A DNA stretch of 64,000 bases from assembly GCA_008180335.1 (NCBI GenBank), contig VTEF01000001.1, forward strand, positions 560,636 through 624,635, written 5' to 3'. The stretch's first letter is position 1, and each line of letters starts with the position of its first letter. Made by a program: the position numbers and the translations under genes. The notes below the pieces were generated by a model. The model did no database searches and was not told the DNA's origin. It was given only the letters and a program-made list of their open reading frames with translations. This DNA is from Priestia megaterium. Its GTDB lineage: Bacteria > Bacillota > Bacilli > Bacillales > Bacillaceae_H. Shown piece after piece: positions 28,452 to 39,723 of the stretch.

Positions 28452-28500
28452 GTGAACAAAAGAACCATCCATTAACCGTACATTCATACGGTTTGTTCAC
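28452..28500 (+). promoter_or_regulatory. Two-tier hairpin upstream of hepT
   Basis: GTGAACA (28452-28458) pairs with TGTTCAC (28494-28500), and inside it AACCGTA (28474-28480) pairs with TACGGTT (28487-28493). No U-tract follows. It lies in the 188-nt gap between menG and hepT and may adjust hepT expression. Confidence 0.4.
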
Positions 28501-28544
28501 ATAATAGAAAAATGGAAATGAATTTATAATGCTAGGTGAGTCCA

Positions 28545-29510
28545 ATGAAACTAAAAATGATGTATGCTTTTTTGAACACGGATATTGCCCTTGTTGAGAA
28601 GGAACTAGAACAAACGATTCAAACGAAAGAAACATTAATTACAGATGCGTCTCTTCACCTTTTACAAGCAGGGGGAAAACGAATTCGCCCTGTCTTTGTA
28701 TTACTAGCTGGTAAATTTGGCCGCTATAATATTGAACAAGTGAAACATGTTGCAGTAGCGCTTGAACTCATTCATATGGCTTCTCTTGTTCATGATGATG
28801 TAATTGATGATGCGGATATGAGAAGAGGAAAACCAACAATCAAGGCCAAATGGGATAACAGAATTGCCATGTACACAGGTGATTACATATTCGCACGTGC
28901 TTTAGAAACGATTGGTAAAATCGAAAACGTAGAAGCCCACCAAATTCTATCGAATACAATGGTACAGCTTAGTCTAGGTGAAATTGAGCAGATAAAAGAT
29001 AAATATGATCTGAATCAACATTTGCGTGTTTACTTAAGAAGAATTAAGCGTAAGACGGCATTGCTAATTGCTGTTAGCTGCCAACTAGGTGCGATTGCAG
29101 CTGGAACTTCTGCAGACATACATAAAAAGTTGTTTTGGTTCGGCTACTATGTGGGAATGTCTTTCCAAATCACCGATGATATCTTAGATTTTACGTCATC
29201 TGAGGAACAACTTGGGAAACCAGTCGGTAGTGATTTATTACAAGGAAATATTACACTGCCTGTTTTATATGCAATGGAAAACCCTGTTTTTCGTGCAAAG
29301 GTTGAGCAATTGTTTGAGGGGAAGAATCAAGAAGTGTTAATTGATGAAATTATCACCTATATCAATTCATCGAATGTAATTGACCGCTCGTTTGAGATGA
29401 GTGATCGATACTTACAAAAAGCGATGAACATTTTAGGGGATTTACCAGATAACAAAGCGAGAAAAGCTCTTTATCAAATTGCTAAGTACATAGGGAAACG
29501 AAAATTTTAA
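28545..29510 (+). CDS. hepT: Heptaprenyl diphosphate synthase component II
   Basis: A 321-residue trans-prenyltransferase, the catalytic subunit partnered by HepS. The first Asp-rich motif is DDVIDDADMRRG, preceded by QAGGKRIRP, and the second is DDILD within SFQITDDILDFTSS. The C-terminal end KYIGKRKF matches the B. subtilis protein. ATG 28545 is chosen because AGGTGA ends 5 nt upstream, while an in-frame GTG at 28536 lies inside that site. Confidence 0.95.
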   Translation: MKLKMMYAFLNTDIALVEKELEQTIQTKETLITDASLHLLQAGGKRIRPVFVLLAGKFGRYNIEQVKHVAVALELIHMASLVHDDVIDDADMRRGKPTIKAKWDNRIAMYTGDYIFARALETIGKIENVEAHQILSNTMVQLSLGEIEQIKDKYDLNQHLRVYLRRIKRKTALLIAVSCQLGAIAAGTSADIHKKLFWFGYYVGMSFQITDDILDFTSSEEQLGKPVGSDLLQGNITLPVLYAMENPVFRAKVEQLFEGKNQEVLIDEIITYINSSNVIDRSFEMSDRYLQKAMNILGDLPDNKARKALYQIAKYIGKRKF

Positions 29511-29527
29511 AAATTTGTCTTGTAAAG

Positions 29528-29556
29528 TTGTCAACAATCAAAAAGAGTGGTAAGAT
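29528..29556 (+). promoter_or_regulatory. Candidate SigA promoter of ndk
   Basis: TTGTCA (29528-29533), 17-nt spacer, TAAGAT (29551-29556), about 67 nt upstream of the ATG. Confidence 0.5.
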
Positions 29557-29622
29557 TTTCTTGAGTGTGATTGCGCTTTCATTTGTTATTTACATATCAT
29601 GAACTTCAGGGGTGGAGAGAAA

Positions 29623-30072
29623 ATGATGCAAAAAACATTTCTTATGGTTAAACCAGATGGGGTACAAAGAAGCATAGTTGGTGAAATTGTTTCTCGATTT
29701 GAAAACAAAGGATTTCAGCTAGTTGGTGCAAAATTGATGCACGTTTCACAAGAACTAGCAGAAACACATTATGGTGAACATCGCGAAAAGCCTTTCTTTA
29801 AAGAGCTAGTAGATTTCATTACATCAGGACCGGTATTTGCAATGGTGTGGGAAGGGGAAAATATTATTGCAAGTGCCCGCCAAATGATGGGGAAAACAAA
29901 TCCTCAGGAAGCGCTTCCAGGAACAATTCGCGGTGATTATGGACTAATTGTTGATAAAAACGTGATTCATGGTTCTGATTCACCAGAAAGTGCAGAACGC
30001 GAGATTAGTCTGTTCTTTAAAGAGGAGGAAGTAATCTCTTATACAAAGGACTCTAATAGCTGGCTATATTGA
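29623..30072 (+). CDS. ndk: Nucleoside diphosphate kinase
   Basis: A 149-residue enzyme that balances nucleoside triphosphate pools. It starts [13 protein letters not shown]; the phosphate-accepting His is in [16 protein letters not shown]. The start ATG 29623 lies 8 nt after GGGGTGGAGAG; an eight-codon upstream extension runs over that site, and a second ATG follows at 29626. It is single-gene with its own promoter and terminator, located between hepT and cheR as in B. subtilis. Confidence 0.96.
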   Translation: MMQKTFLMVKPDGVQRSIVGEIVSRFENKGFQLVGAKLMHVSQELAETHYGEHREKPFFKELVDFITSGPVFAMVWEGENIIASARQMMGKTNPQEALPGTIRGDYGLIVDKNVIHGSDSPESAEREISLFFKEEEVISYTKDSNSWLY

Positions 30073-30114
30073 TATGACAACAAGACAATAAGCTATTATG
30101 ACTAAGTAGTGTAG

Positions 30115-30145
30115 AAAAGCGAATGAATCGTTTCATTCGCTTTTT
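30115..30145 (+). terminator. Terminator of ndk
   Basis: AAAAGCGAATGAA (30115-30127) and TTCATTCGCTTTT (30132-30144) form a perfect 13-bp stem ending in five T. Confidence 0.94.
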
Positions 30146-30349
30146 GTTATGTTATTGTAAAAGATAAACATTTAACCTTCTAATTCCGATATATTTAGTA
30201 AATAGTAGATGAACTCTAATTGTAATCATCAGGTATGTATGTTTCAATCTTTAATAATAGTACAGCATGAAAGGTTGTCTGTTCTAACGATCACCATCAA
30301 AAGAGCTGAATCTTTAAAAGACAATGTTGGACAGAATAAGGAGAAGTGA

Positions 30350-31129
<780 letters not shown>

Positions 31130-31150
31130 ACCAATGTTTAGAACAAGTAG

Positions 31151-31175
31151 AGCTAACAGTACTGTTAGCTTTTTT
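31151..31175 (+). terminator. Terminator of cheR
   Basis: AGCTAACAGTACTGTTAGCT (31151-31170) is a perfect 20-nt palindrome followed by TTTTT. Confidence 0.9.
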
Positions 31176-31272
31176 AATATGGAGAATTAAGCTATATTGT
31201 GATATAGTCATATTTAAAAATAAAAAATTCAGACGATTAACTGAATAATACATAATCGGTGGAGGTAGAATA

Positions 31273-32445
31273 ATGCGATATTTAACAGCAGGTGAATCAC
31301 ACGGTCCACAATTGACAACGATTTTAGAAGGAGTGCCAGCAGGATTACCATTAACAGCTGAAGGTATTAACTTTGATCTAGCAAGAAGGCAAAAAGGACA
31401 TGGTCGTGGTCGACGCATGCAAATTGAGAAAGATCAAGTGCAAATCTTAAGTGGAGTTCGCCATGGTTACACCCTTGGATCACCTATTACGCTTGTTGTA
31501 GAAAATAAAGATTGGACACATTGGACGAAAATTATGGGAATCGAACCAATTTCTAATGAAGACGCAGAGGAAGTAAAGCGTAAAATTTCACGCCCTCGTC
31601 CTGGACATGCTGATTTAAATGGTGCAATTAAATATGGACATCGTGATATGCGCAACGTATTAGAACGCTCTTCTGCACGCGAAACAACAGTGCGTGTAGC
31701 TGCTGGTGCGGTAGCTAAGCAAATTCTCGCTCAATTTGGAATTCGTGTTGCTGGACATGTCTTGGAAATTGGCGGAATAAAAGCGAATCCACCTCAATAT
31801 AAAAGGTTAGAAGAATTACAAGAGGTTACCGAACAATCACCAGTTAGATGTTTTGACGCTAGTGTAGAAAAAGAAATGATGCAAGCAATTGATGATGCAA
31901 AAAGAGATGGCGACTCAATTGGGGGTGTCGTCGAAGTAATTGTAGAAGGCATGCCGGCAGGTGTAGGCAGTTATGTGCATTATGATCGAAAATTAGATGC
32001 AAAAATTGCTGGTGCTATTCTTAGCATTAATGCATTTAAAGGTGTCGAGTTTGGAATTGGCTTTGAAGCAGCTCGTAAACCAGGTAGCGAAGTCCATGAT
32101 GAAATTATATGGGATAAAGAGAAGGGATATACTCGTAAAACGAATAATTTAGGCGGATTTGAAGGCGGCATGACAACGGGTATGCCAATTGTTGTTCGAG
32201 GCGTCATGAAGCCTATTCCAACGCTCTATAAACCATTAAAAAGTGTTGATATCGAAACAAAAGAAGAATTTGAAGCGAGTATTGAACGTTCTGATAGTTG
32301 TGCAGTACCTGCAGCAAGTGTTGTAGCAGAATCAGTTGTTGCTTGGGAGCTGGCAACTGCATTAATTGAGCAATTTGGGCAAGATCGAATTGAGTTAATT
32401 AAGGAAAATATCGAAAAAATGCACGAGCATGCGAGGGACTTTTAA
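31273..32445 (+). CDS. aroC: Chorismate synthase
   Basis: A 390-residue FMN-dependent enzyme making chorismate from EPSP (aroF in B. subtilis naming). It opens with [18 protein letters not shown] and contains [20 protein letters not shown] and [15 protein letters not shown]. The ATG follows GGAGGT. It is the first gene of the aromatic supraoperon, and its stop codon shares one base with the aroB start, so the two are coupled. Confidence 0.97.
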   Translation: MRYLTAGESHGPQLTTILEGVPAGLPLTAEGINFDLARRQKGHGRGRRMQIEKDQVQILSGVRHGYTLGSPITLVVENKDWTHWTKIMGIEPISNEDAEEVKRKISRPRPGHADLNGAIKYGHRDMRNVLERSSARETTVRVAAGAVAKQILAQFGIRVAGHVLEIGGIKANPPQYKRLEELQEVTEQSPVRCFDASVEKEMMQAIDDAKRDGDSIGGVVEVIVEGMPAGVGSYVHYDRKLDAKIAGAILSINAFKGVEFGIGFEAARKPGSEVHDEIIWDKEKGYTRKTNNLGGFEGGMTTGMPIVVRGVMKPIPTLYKPLKSVDIETKEEFEASIERSDSCAVPAASVVAESVVAWELATALIEQFGQDRIELIKENIEKMHEHARDF

Positions 32446-33533
32446 TGCAACAAATTCAAATTGAAACTTTATCAAAAACGTACCCATTATATCTAGGAAA
32501 TCAAATACTTAGAAATTTAAATGATATTATTGAACAAGTGAAGCCGGATGTATCAAGCATTTTAGTCATTACAGACGAAGCGGTGGATGCACATTACGGC
32601 GAACAGCTCATGACATATATTGATGTAAAATACCAAGCGTATAAATACGTAGTGCCAAGTGGTGAAAAGGCCAAGTCATTTGAGCATTATTATGCATGTC
32701 AAACTTTTGCTCTTGAACACCAATTAGACCGTCATGCACTGACTATCGCATTCGGTGGCGGTGTGGTTGGTGATTTAGCTGGGTTTGTGGCTGCAACGTA
32801 CATGCGGGGAATTTCATTTATACAGGTACCAACTACTCTTCTAGCTCATGACAGTGCAGTCGGTGGCAAAGTAGCGATTAATCATGAACTTGGTAAAAAT
32901 ATGATTGGAGCTTTCTTTCAGCCAGAGGCAGTTGTGTATGACATTCATTTACTTGAGACATTACCTGAGAAAGAGTGGCGCTCCGGTTTTGCTGAAGTAA
33001 TTAAACATGCACTGATTCATGATATCGGCTTTTATAACTGGTTACAAAAAAATATTCATACACTCGAAGATCTACGTGGAGACAAACTAATCTATGCAAT
33101 TGAAAAAGGGATTTCAGTAAAAGCGTCAGTTGTGAAAGAAGATGAAACTGAGTCAGGCGTGCGAGCACACTTGAATTTTGGTCATACATTAGGTCACGCG
33201 ATTGAATCAGAGTGCGGTTATGGTAAAATCAGTCACGGTGAAGGCGTAGCAATTGGGATGTTATTTGCTATGAAAGTGAGTAATGCGTTGAAGAAAACGT
33301 CATTTCCTGTTGCTGAAATTGCACGTTGGTTCGAGCAGTTTGGCTATGCAACCATGATTCCAAGCGGATTGTCAAAAGAACGATTATTGACTAAAATGCA
33401 AGCTGATAAAAAATCGAAGAAAAGCCATGTTTATATGGTCCTTCTTGAAGATATTGGTAAACCTTACGTTCAAAAAATAGATGATGAGTTAATTTTGAAT
33501 CTTCTAGCTGAAGAGTTGAAAATAAAGCCATGA
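32445..33533 (+). CDS. aroB: 3-dehydroquinate synthase
   Basis: A 362-residue NAD- and metal-dependent enzyme that cyclises DAHP. Typical blocks are [35 protein letters not shown] and the metal-binding [12 protein letters not shown] and [10 protein letters not shown]. The start overlaps the aroC stop by one base (TAATG). In B. subtilis aroH follows; here the trp promoter and leader follow directly. Confidence 0.97.
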   Translation: MQQIQIETLSKTYPLYLGNQILRNLNDIIEQVKPDVSSILVITDEAVDAHYGEQLMTYIDVKYQAYKYVVPSGEKAKSFEHYYACQTFALEHQLDRHALTIAFGGGVVGDLAGFVAATYMRGISFIQVPTTLLAHDSAVGGKVAINHELGKNMIGAFFQPEAVVYDIHLLETLPEKEWRSGFAEVIKHALIHDIGFYNWLQKNIHTLEDLRGDKLIYAIEKGISVKASVVKEDETESGVRAHLNFGHTLGHAIESECGYGKISHGEGVAIGMLFAMKVSNALKKTSFPVAEIARWFEQFGYATMIPSGLSKERLLTKMQADKKSKKSHVYMVLLEDIGKPYVQKIDDELILNLLAEELKIKP

Positions 33534-33557
33534 TTATCATCTAAAATGACTTAGCAG

Positions 33558-33587
33558 TTGACAATATGATTTAAAACGTAATACAAT
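33558..33587 (+). promoter_or_regulatory. Internal trp promoter
   Basis: TTGACA (33558-33563), 18-nt spacer, TACAAT (33582-33587). It is placed so that the transcript would begin shortly before the TRAP triplets. Confidence 0.7.
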
Positions 33588-33611
33588 TAACACCAAGTTA
33601 TGAGAAAGTAA

Positions 33612-33669
33612 TAGTTTAGTTGAGCTTAGGGTAGATGAGAATGAGATAGTTGAGCCGAGATGAGTTGAG
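33612..33669 (+). promoter_or_regulatory. TRAP-binding site of the trp leader (twelve (G/U)AG triplets)
   Basis: GAG or TAG triplets start at 33612, 33617, 33622, 33627, 33632, 33637, 33643, 33647, 33652, 33657, 33662 and 33667. All spacers are 2 nt except one of 3 followed by one of 1, so the register is kept. A stray TAG lies at 33676. Tryptophan-loaded TRAP (mtrB, same window) would wrap this RNA and favour termination. Confidence 0.95.
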
Positions 33670-33689
33670 ATTAAATAGTGCATTCGTTT

Positions 33690-33729
33690 ACCCAAAGGCA
33701 TGTTTTATTTCCTGTGCCTTTGGGTTTTT
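33690..33729 (+). terminator. trp attenuator terminator
   Basis: ACCCAAAGGCA (33690-33700) and TGCCTTTGGGT (33715-33725) form an 11-bp perfect stem with a T-tail. It lies just after the TRAP triplets and ends leader transcripts when TRAP is bound. Confidence 0.95.
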
Positions 33730-33765
33730 ATTTGTTATAGCCTCTTAACAACCTCACATATTCTC

Positions 33766-33788
33766 ATTCTCCATATGAAATGGAGGAT
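33766..33788 (+). promoter_or_regulatory. trpE Shine-Dalgarno-sequestering hairpin
   Basis: ATTCTCCAT (33766-33774) and ATGGAGGAT (33780-33788) pair over 9 bp with one wobble, masking the GGAGG of trpE. The known B. subtilis leader has an equivalent helix that forms when TRAP binds read-through mRNA, so translation is probably controlled too. Confidence 0.8.
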
Positions 33789-33795
33789 TGATATT

Positions 33796-35313
33796 ATGAC
33801 ACATACGTATGCTTCCTTTTTGGAAGATTCTGCACAGTTTTTAACCATTCCCATTATCAAAAAATTATTTGTAGACAGCATGACGCCTGTTGATTTGTTT
33901 CAGCAAGTAAAAGATGAAGCAGTTTATTTGTTAGAGAGCAATGATGAGACTTCGCCTTGGTCAAATTATTCTTTTATTGGGTTAAATCCTTTTTTATATC
34001 TAGAAGAAGAACAAGGCATTTATGTAGCAAAGGATCGATCGCTAACCCCTATCTTACAAGAAAAAAGTTTTAAAGAAGCATTTGAGAACATTCAGCGAGT
34101 ATTGAAGGTAAAAGTGCCAGATGTTTTGTTGCCGTTCAAAGGCGGAGCAGTTGGATTTATTAGTTATGATGCTGTGTCACAAATTGAAAAAGTGCCAGTA
34201 CATCCTAAAAATGATTTAAATATGCCTGCTTTTCACTTTATGTATTGTGAAACCATGCTTGCTTACAATCATCAAACGAAAGAATTAATGATTCTCCACT
34301 ATGTGCAGTTAAATAAAAATGAAACCGAAACGGTAAAAAAACAAAAATATAATGCAGCCATTCAAGCAATCAATCGTTATGTGGAGAAAATTGCACAGCC
34401 TTTAAGTGATAAATTGCCGCTCATGTTTGATAGTGAGCAGCGTGATGTTTCATTTGAACACGTTACATCTTCGTATGAAAAGGAAAAGTTCATGTCGGAT
34501 GTAGAAAAGATTAAAGAATATATTAAAAGCGGTGATGTATTTCAAGCTGTTTTGTCTCAGCGTTTTCAAGTGAATACGAGCGTTGCTGGTTTTAATATTT
34601 ACAGAGTATTGCGACTAGTTAACCCTTCTCCTTATTTATTCTATGTGAAAGTAAAAGGAGTCGAATTGATTGGAAGTTCGCCTGAGAAGTTAATTCAAAT
34701 AGAAAACGGCCATTTAGAGATTCATCCCATTGCAGGTACAAGACGCCGGGGAAAGAATGAGGCTGATGATGATCGACTATATAAAGATTTAATTAGTGAT
34801 GAAAAAGAAAGAGCCGAACATTACATGTTAGTCGATTTAGCTCGAAATGACATTGGGCGAGTAGCTCGTTATGGAACGGTGCAAACTCCTGTATTAATGG
34901 AATTAGTTAAATTTTCACATGTCATGCATTTAATTTCTAAGGTGACAGGAAGACTCGATGAAAAAGTGCATCCAATTGATGCTTTGTTATCAGCGTTTCC
35001 AGCAGGGACGGTATCGGGTGCTCCTAAGGTAAGAGCCATGCAAATTTTAAATGAAATAGAGCCTGTTGCTCGCAATGTCTATGCTGGCACAGTAGCTTAT
35101 CTAGGCTTTGATGGGAATATTGATTCATGCATTGCTATTCGTACCATTGTGTTAAAAGACAGGGAAGCGTATATTCAAGCAGGAGCAGGGATTGTAGCTG
35201 ATTCAAAGCCGGAGCTTGAATGGAAAGAAACACGAAATAAGGCAAGTGCACTTATAAAGACAATTCAAATTGCTCAAGACATCTACGATAAAAAGGAGAA
35301 TGTATATGTTTAA
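33796..35313 (+). CDS. trpE: Anthranilate synthase component I
   Basis: A 505-residue chorismate-using subunit. The Trp-feedback site region (LLESNDETSPWSNYSFIG) is at the N-terminus and the catalytic part holds HPIAGTRRRG, ERAEHYMLVDLARND, SAFPAGTVSGAPKVRAM and GAGIVADSKPE. ATG 33796 is chosen, 9 nt after GGAGG; an open extension upstream runs through the attenuator. The amidotransferase trpG is not in the operon, as in B. subtilis where it lies in the folate cluster. Confidence 0.97.
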   Translation: MTHTYASFLEDSAQFLTIPIIKKLFVDSMTPVDLFQQVKDEAVYLLESNDETSPWSNYSFIGLNPFLYLEEEQGIYVAKDRSLTPILQEKSFKEAFENIQRVLKVKVPDVLLPFKGGAVGFISYDAVSQIEKVPVHPKNDLNMPAFHFMYCETMLAYNHQTKELMILHYVQLNKNETETVKKQKYNAAIQAINRYVEKIAQPLSDKLPLMFDSEQRDVSFEHVTSSYEKEKFMSDVEKIKEYIKSGDVFQAVLSQRFQVNTSVAGFNIYRVLRLVNPSPYLFYVKVKGVELIGSSPEKLIQIENGHLEIHPIAGTRRRGKNEADDDRLYKDLISDEKERAEHYMLVDLARNDIGRVARYGTVQTPVLMELVKFSHVMHLISKVTGRLDEKVHPIDALLSAFPAGTVSGAPKVRAMQILNEIEPVARNVYAGTVAYLGFDGNIDSCIAIRTIVLKDREAYIQAGAGIVADSKPELEWKETRNKASALIKTIQIAQDIYDKKENVYV

Positions 35314-36331
35314 AGAATTGTTAGTAAAGTGTCTAAACGGTGGCTCGTTCTCTGCTGATGAAGCAGAGAGCATAATGAATGATATTATGAACGGCCAGGT
35401 CCCACCCGCACAGATAGCAAGTATTTTAACTGTTCTCACATACCGCGGTGAAACGGTCGAAGAAATTATTGGCTTAGTAAAAGGAATGCGTAACAACATG
35501 AATACGATTGAATTGAACATGGAGAATGTTGTTGATACATGTGGTACAGGGGGAGATGGAGCTTCTACCTTTAATATCTCCACTGCAAGTGCAATTGTTG
35601 CTTCTGCAGCAGGTGTGAAAGTAGCCAAACATGGAAATCGAGCAGTTTCTTCAAAGAGCGGGAGTGCTGATGTATTGGAAAGTTTAGGTGTAAATATTCA
35701 AGGAAATGAAAAAGAAGTAAGAGAAGCGATTGAACGAGTAAATATGTCATTTCTATTTGCACCTTTTTATCATCCAGCGATGAAGCATGTAGCTCAAACC
35801 CGAAGAGAATTAGGATTTCGAACAGTTTTTAATGCATTAGGACCATTAGCAAACCCTACCAACTGTACAAAACAAGTGATTGGTGTATATTCAATTGATC
35901 TTGCTCGAAAGTTAGCAAAAGCCCTCGTAAGACTAAAAGCCGAACATGTTTTATTGGTATCTGGAAGAGATGGATTAGATGAAATTAGTATAGCAGCTGA
36001 AACAGATATTGTAGAAGTGAAAAATGGTGAAATCCATGAATATGCTTTTTCACCTGAAGCGATAGGATTAAAGAAAGGATTATTAACCGAACTGGTCGTA
36101 AACAATGCATATGAAAGTGCTCATTTAATTGAATCAGTCTTTCTGAATAATAGCAATGGTAGTGCTAAATATGCAGTAGCATTAAATGCAGCAGCTGCTA
36201 TGTATGTAAGTGGAAAAACAAATAGTATCGTAGATGGCGTGGAGCTTGCGTTAGAAACGATTACATCAGGAGCAGCTTATGAACAATTACAGCGTTTGAA
36301 AGCTAAAGAGGTGGTTAATCATGCTCAATAA
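35306..36331 (+). CDS. trpD: Anthranilate phosphoribosyltransferase
   Basis: A 341-residue enzyme transferring phosphoribose to anthranilate. The PRPP-binding [17 protein letters not shown] and [18 protein letters not shown] motifs are present. ATG 35306 follows AAAAAGGAG and overlaps the end of trpE by 8 nt; an in-frame extension upstream lies wholly within trpE. Confidence 0.97.
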   Translation: MFKELLVKCLNGGSFSADEAESIMNDIMNGQVPPAQIASILTVLTYRGETVEEIIGLVKGMRNNMNTIELNMENVVDTCGTGGDGASTFNISTASAIVASAAGVKVAKHGNRAVSSKSGSADVLESLGVNIQGNEKEVREAIERVNMSFLFAPFYHPAMKHVAQTRRELGFRTVFNALGPLANPTNCTKQVIGVYSIDLARKLAKALVRLKAEHVLLVSGRDGLDEISIAAETDIVEVKNGEIHEYAFSPEAIGLKKGLLTELVVNNAYESAHLIESVFLNNSNGSAKYAVALNAAAAMYVSGKTNSIVDGVELALETITSGAAYEQLQRLKAKEVVNHAQ

Positions 36332-37088
36332 AATCATTGAAACGAAAAAAGAAGAGGTAAAGAATTTACAGTTACCTGAACAGCAAGAAGTAAAAAAAGC
36401 ATCGTTTTTTAATGCACTTTCACATTCTAATAGAATGCTTGCTTTGATTGCAGAAGTGAAAAAGGCTTCTCCTTCAAAAGGCTTAATTCAACCTAATTTT
36501 CAACATATAGAGATTGCGAAGTCGTATGAATTAGGAAAAGCAGATGCCTTGTCTGTATTAACAGATGAACAGTATTTTATGGGACATCGTACATTTTTAA
36601 GCGATATCAAAAAGCAAGTAAATCTTCCTGTATTAAGGAAAGACTTCATCATTGACCCGCTTCAAGTCGAAGAAAGTGTTCGGATTGGAGCAGATGCTAT
36701 TTTATTAATTGGTGAAGCGTTAGAACCTGTTCAGTTGCATGAATTGTATGTACAAGCGACCGAATGCGGTTTAGATTGTTTAGTAGAAGTTCATGGACTA
36801 AATACGTTAGAGCAATTACTAAAAGTTTTTACTCCGAACATTATTGGGATTAATAATCGGAATCTTCATACATTTGAGACGTCGATTAGTCAAACACAAG
36901 AAATTGCTAAATACGTTCCAAGTGAAAGTTTGTTAGTAAGTGAAAGCGGTATTTATCAATCTAGGGATCTTGATTATGTGAAAGAAGCAGGAGCTCATGC
37001 CATTTTGGTTGGTGAATCGTTAATGAGGCAAGAAAATCAACAAATGGCCATTCAGAAATTGTTTGGAGAAGGCGAATATGCTCATTAA
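36321..37088 (+). CDS. trpC: Indole-3-glycerol-phosphate synthase
   Basis: A 255-residue TIM-barrel enzyme. [40 protein letters not shown] and [10 protein letters not shown] supply the active site. It overlaps trpD by 11 nt and is preceded by AGAGGTGG. It is monofunctional, not fused with trpF as in E. coli. Confidence 0.97.
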   Translation: MLNKIIETKKEEVKNLQLPEQQEVKKASFFNALSHSNRMLALIAEVKKASPSKGLIQPNFQHIEIAKSYELGKADALSVLTDEQYFMGHRTFLSDIKKQVNLPVLRKDFIIDPLQVEESVRIGADAILLIGEALEPVQLHELYVQATECGLDCLVEVHGLNTLEQLLKVFTPNIIGINNRNLHTFETSISQTQEIAKYVPSESLLVSESGIYQSRDLDYVKEAGAHAILVGESLMRQENQQMAIQKLFGEGEYAH

Positions 37089-37722
37089 GTATTGCGGTAT
37101 TAAAACTATACAAGATCTGCATTTAGCAGAAGAAAGTCTGGCTCATTATATTGGCTTTATTTTTTATAGGAACAGCAAGCGGTATGTAAGCCCAAGCGAT
37201 GCTCGCCAAATAAGCAATCAACGCTCAAAATCTGCATTAAAGCTTGTTGGAGTGTTTGTGAATGAAGAAGTTGCCACGATATTAAAAGTTGCTGCAAAAG
37301 CAAATTTACATGTTATCCAATGTCATGGCCAAGAAACAACCAGTCAGCTTCAACAAATCAAAGCACATGGTTATGAAGTGTGGAAAGCTTTGCCCCACGA
37401 TGAACATACGATTACTCAAATGAATGCATACGAAGATACAGTCGATGGTTATGTCATTGACAGTAAAGTAAAAGATCAGTTTGGAGGAACGGGTGTTACC
37501 TTTAACTGGGGCTTTGTTCCAGCTTATATGAATGTAGCAAAACGATTTAATAAAAAATGTTTTATTGCTGGGGGAATAACAGCGGATAATATTAGCAATC
37601 TTTTAAGTTACCAACCAATCGGTATTGACCTTTCTAGTGGGATTGAGCGGAATGGGGTCAAAAATAAACAAAAAATAATAGAAATCGAAAGGAAGATTTT
37701 ACATGATATACAATCATCCTGA
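37078..37722 (+). CDS. trpF: Phosphoribosylanthranilate isomerase
   Basis: A 214-residue TIM-barrel isomerase. The catalytic Cys is in KYCGIKT at the N-terminus and the Asp in the VIDSK block; GGITADNI and DLSSGIE bind phosphate. ATG 37078 overlaps trpC by 11 nt, with GGAGAAGG upstream. Confidence 0.96.
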   Translation: MLIKYCGIKTIQDLHLAEESLAHYIGFIFYRNSKRYVSPSDARQISNQRSKSALKLVGVFVNEEVATILKVAAKANLHVIQCHGQETTSQLQQIKAHGYEVWKALPHDEHTITQMNAYEDTVDGYVIDSKVKDQFGGTGVTFNWGFVPAYMNVAKRFNKKCFIAGGITADNISNLLSYQPIGIDLSSGIERNGVKNKQKIIEIERKILHDIQSS

Positions 37723-38917
37723 TCAATTTGGTAGATTCGGAGAATTTGGCGGGAAATATGTACCAGAGACATTAATGAAGCCATTAGAAGAAGTAGAGTG
37801 CGCCTTAAAAGAAGCAATGGATGACCCTGCATTTCGAGAAGAGTACTTATCCCTACTAGTTAATTATTCTGGCAGACCGACCGCATTAACATATGCCGAT
37901 AATCTTACAGAAACACTTGCTGGAGCGAAGATTTATTTAAAGCGTGAAGATTTAAATCATACAGGTGCTCATAAAATCAACAATGCGATTGGTCAAATCT
38001 TACTTGCAAAAAGAATGGGAAAAAAGAAGATTATTGCTGAAACAGGTGCGGGTCAGCATGGTGTGGCTACAGCTACCGTAGCGGCTAAGTTTGGCATGGA
38101 ATGTAAAGTATTTATGGGAGAAGAAGATATTGAACGCCAAGCTCTTAATGTCTTTCGGATGAAGCTACTTGGCGCAGAAGTTATTCCTGCTACTTCAGGG
38201 ACTAAAACATTAAAAGATGCCACGAATGAAGCTATTCGTTATTGGGTCCAGCATTGTGAAGATCATTTCTATTTAATTGGATCAGCAATCGGACCTCATC
38301 CATACCCAAAAATGGTTCGTGACTTTCAAAAAATTATTGGCGAAGAAGCAAAACAGCAATTTGTGAAAAAAGAAGGTTCACTTCCTCATACAGTCGTTGC
38401 ATGTGTTGGGGGGGGGAGCAATGCGATCGGAATGTTTTATGACTTTATCAAAGAAGAAAATGTACGATTAGTGGGTGTAGAAGCAGGTGGAAAAGGAATT
38501 AATACATCGCTGCATGCAGCTAAAATGGCCAAAGGAACAAAAGGTGTCATTCACGGTACCTTAACGTATTTATTACAAGATGAAAATGGCCAAATTACTG
38601 AACCTTATTCAATTTCAGCGGGCCTTGATTATCCTGGCATTGGACCTGAGCATTCTTATTTATCATCAACAGGTCGCGTTCAATATGATAATGTAACAGA
38701 TGAGGAAGCAATTGAAGCGCTGCAACTATTAGCGAAAACAGAAGGGATTATACCAGCGATTGAATCAGCGCATGCGTTAGCAAAAGCGTTCGAACTTGCA
38801 AAACAGATGTCAAAGAATGAAACGATTTTAGTTTGTTTGTCAGGTCGCGGTGATAAGGATGTCCATACGTTAGTCAATTTGCTAGAAGGAAAGGAGCAAG
38901 AGCATGAATACGTTTGA
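37703..38917 (+). CDS. trpB: Tryptophan synthase beta chain
   Basis: A 404-residue PLP enzyme. The PLP Lys is in [11 protein letters not shown], and the phosphate loop is [10 protein letters not shown]. That glycine loop is written in the DNA as nine consecutive G (38408-38416), a potential slippage site. The end has SGRGDKDV. It overlaps trpF by 20 nt and trpA by 14 nt. Confidence 0.97.
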   Translation: MIYNHPDQFGRFGEFGGKYVPETLMKPLEEVECALKEAMDDPAFREEYLSLLVNYSGRPTALTYADNLTETLAGAKIYLKREDLNHTGAHKINNAIGQILLAKRMGKKKIIAETGAGQHGVATATVAAKFGMECKVFMGEEDIERQALNVFRMKLLGAEVIPATSGTKTLKDATNEAIRYWVQHCEDHFYLIGSAIGPHPYPKMVRDFQKIIGEEAKQQFVKKEGSLPHTVVACVGGGSNAIGMFYDFIKEENVRLVGVEAGGKGINTSLHAAKMAKGTKGVIHGTLTYLLQDENGQITEPYSISAGLDYPGIGPEHSYLSSTGRVQYDNVTDEEAIEALQLLAKTEGIIPAIESAHALAKAFELAKQMSKNETILVCLSGRGDKDVHTLVNLLEGKEQEHEYV

Positions 38918-39719
38918 AAAGCGATTACCGAAGCATGATACATTATTCATTCCATTTATTACAGCTGGTGACCCGCATGAAGATGTAACGGTTGAACTTG
39001 CATTATCTCTTCAAAAAGAAGGTGCCTCTATTTTAGAGTTAGGTGTTCCTTATTCCGATCCGTTAGCAGATGGTCCTATTATTCAGAACGCATCGAAGCG
39101 TGCTTTAGCTGGTGGCATGTCGATTTCAAAAGCAATAAAACTCGTTTCGATTATGAGAAAAAAAGGTGTAAAAATCCCTGTTATTCTCTTTACCTATTTC
39201 AATCCTGTGTTACAATTAGGATTAGAATCCTTTTTCACTTTAGTGCGAGAAAATGAAATTGATGGTGTGCTTATTCCAGATTTACCTTATGAAGAGAGTG
39301 CTGAAATTCGTTCGCTTGCGAATGAGCATGGTGTGGCTTACATTTCCATGGTTGCACCAACATCTAAAGAGCGAATTCGAAAAATTGCCACAGATGCTAC
39401 AGGGTTTTTATACTGTGTCTCATCATTAGGTGTAACAGGCGTACGTTCAACATTACCTGCTGATATTGATGAATTTTTACAAGAAGTAAAAGCGTCAACA
39501 TCTATTCCGGTTGCAGTTGGGTTTGGTATCTCAACAAGTGCTCAAGTAAATATGTTAAAAGAACATAGTGATGGCATTGTTATTGGCAGTGCAATTGTGC
39601 ATAAAATAGGGGAATTGCAGCATGTTCTTTTAAAAGATGAAACAAGAGCGCAAGGAATCAATGAATTTGAGGAGTATGTTGCATCCATCGTTTCACCTAT
39701 ACAAAAATGCGAGGTGTAA
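38904..39719 (+). CDS. trpA: Tryptophan synthase alpha chain
   Basis: A 271-residue TIM-barrel subunit that cleaves indole-glycerol phosphate and channels indole to TrpB. Catalytic Glu and Asp lie in [22 protein letters not shown] and GIVIGSAIV bind the phosphate. AAGGAG precedes the ATG, which overlaps trpB. Confidence 0.97.
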   Translation: MNTFEKRLPKHDTLFIPFITAGDPHEDVTVELALSLQKEGASILELGVPYSDPLADGPIIQNASKRALAGGMSISKAIKLVSIMRKKGVKIPVILFTYFNPVLQLGLESFFTLVRENEIDGVLIPDLPYEESAEIRSLANEHGVAYISMVAPTSKERIRKIATDATGFLYCVSSLGVTGVRSTLPADIDEFLQEVKASTSIPVAVGFGISTSAQVNMLKEHSDGIVIGSAIVHKIGELQHVLLKDETRAQGINEFEEYVASIVSPIQKCEV

Positions 39720-39723
39720 CACA

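Noticed and set aside
33700-33795. Upstream extension of trpE through the attenuator
   Set aside because: The frame is open, but it would translate through the terminator hairpin and lacks a ribosome site; ATG 33796 has GGAGG.
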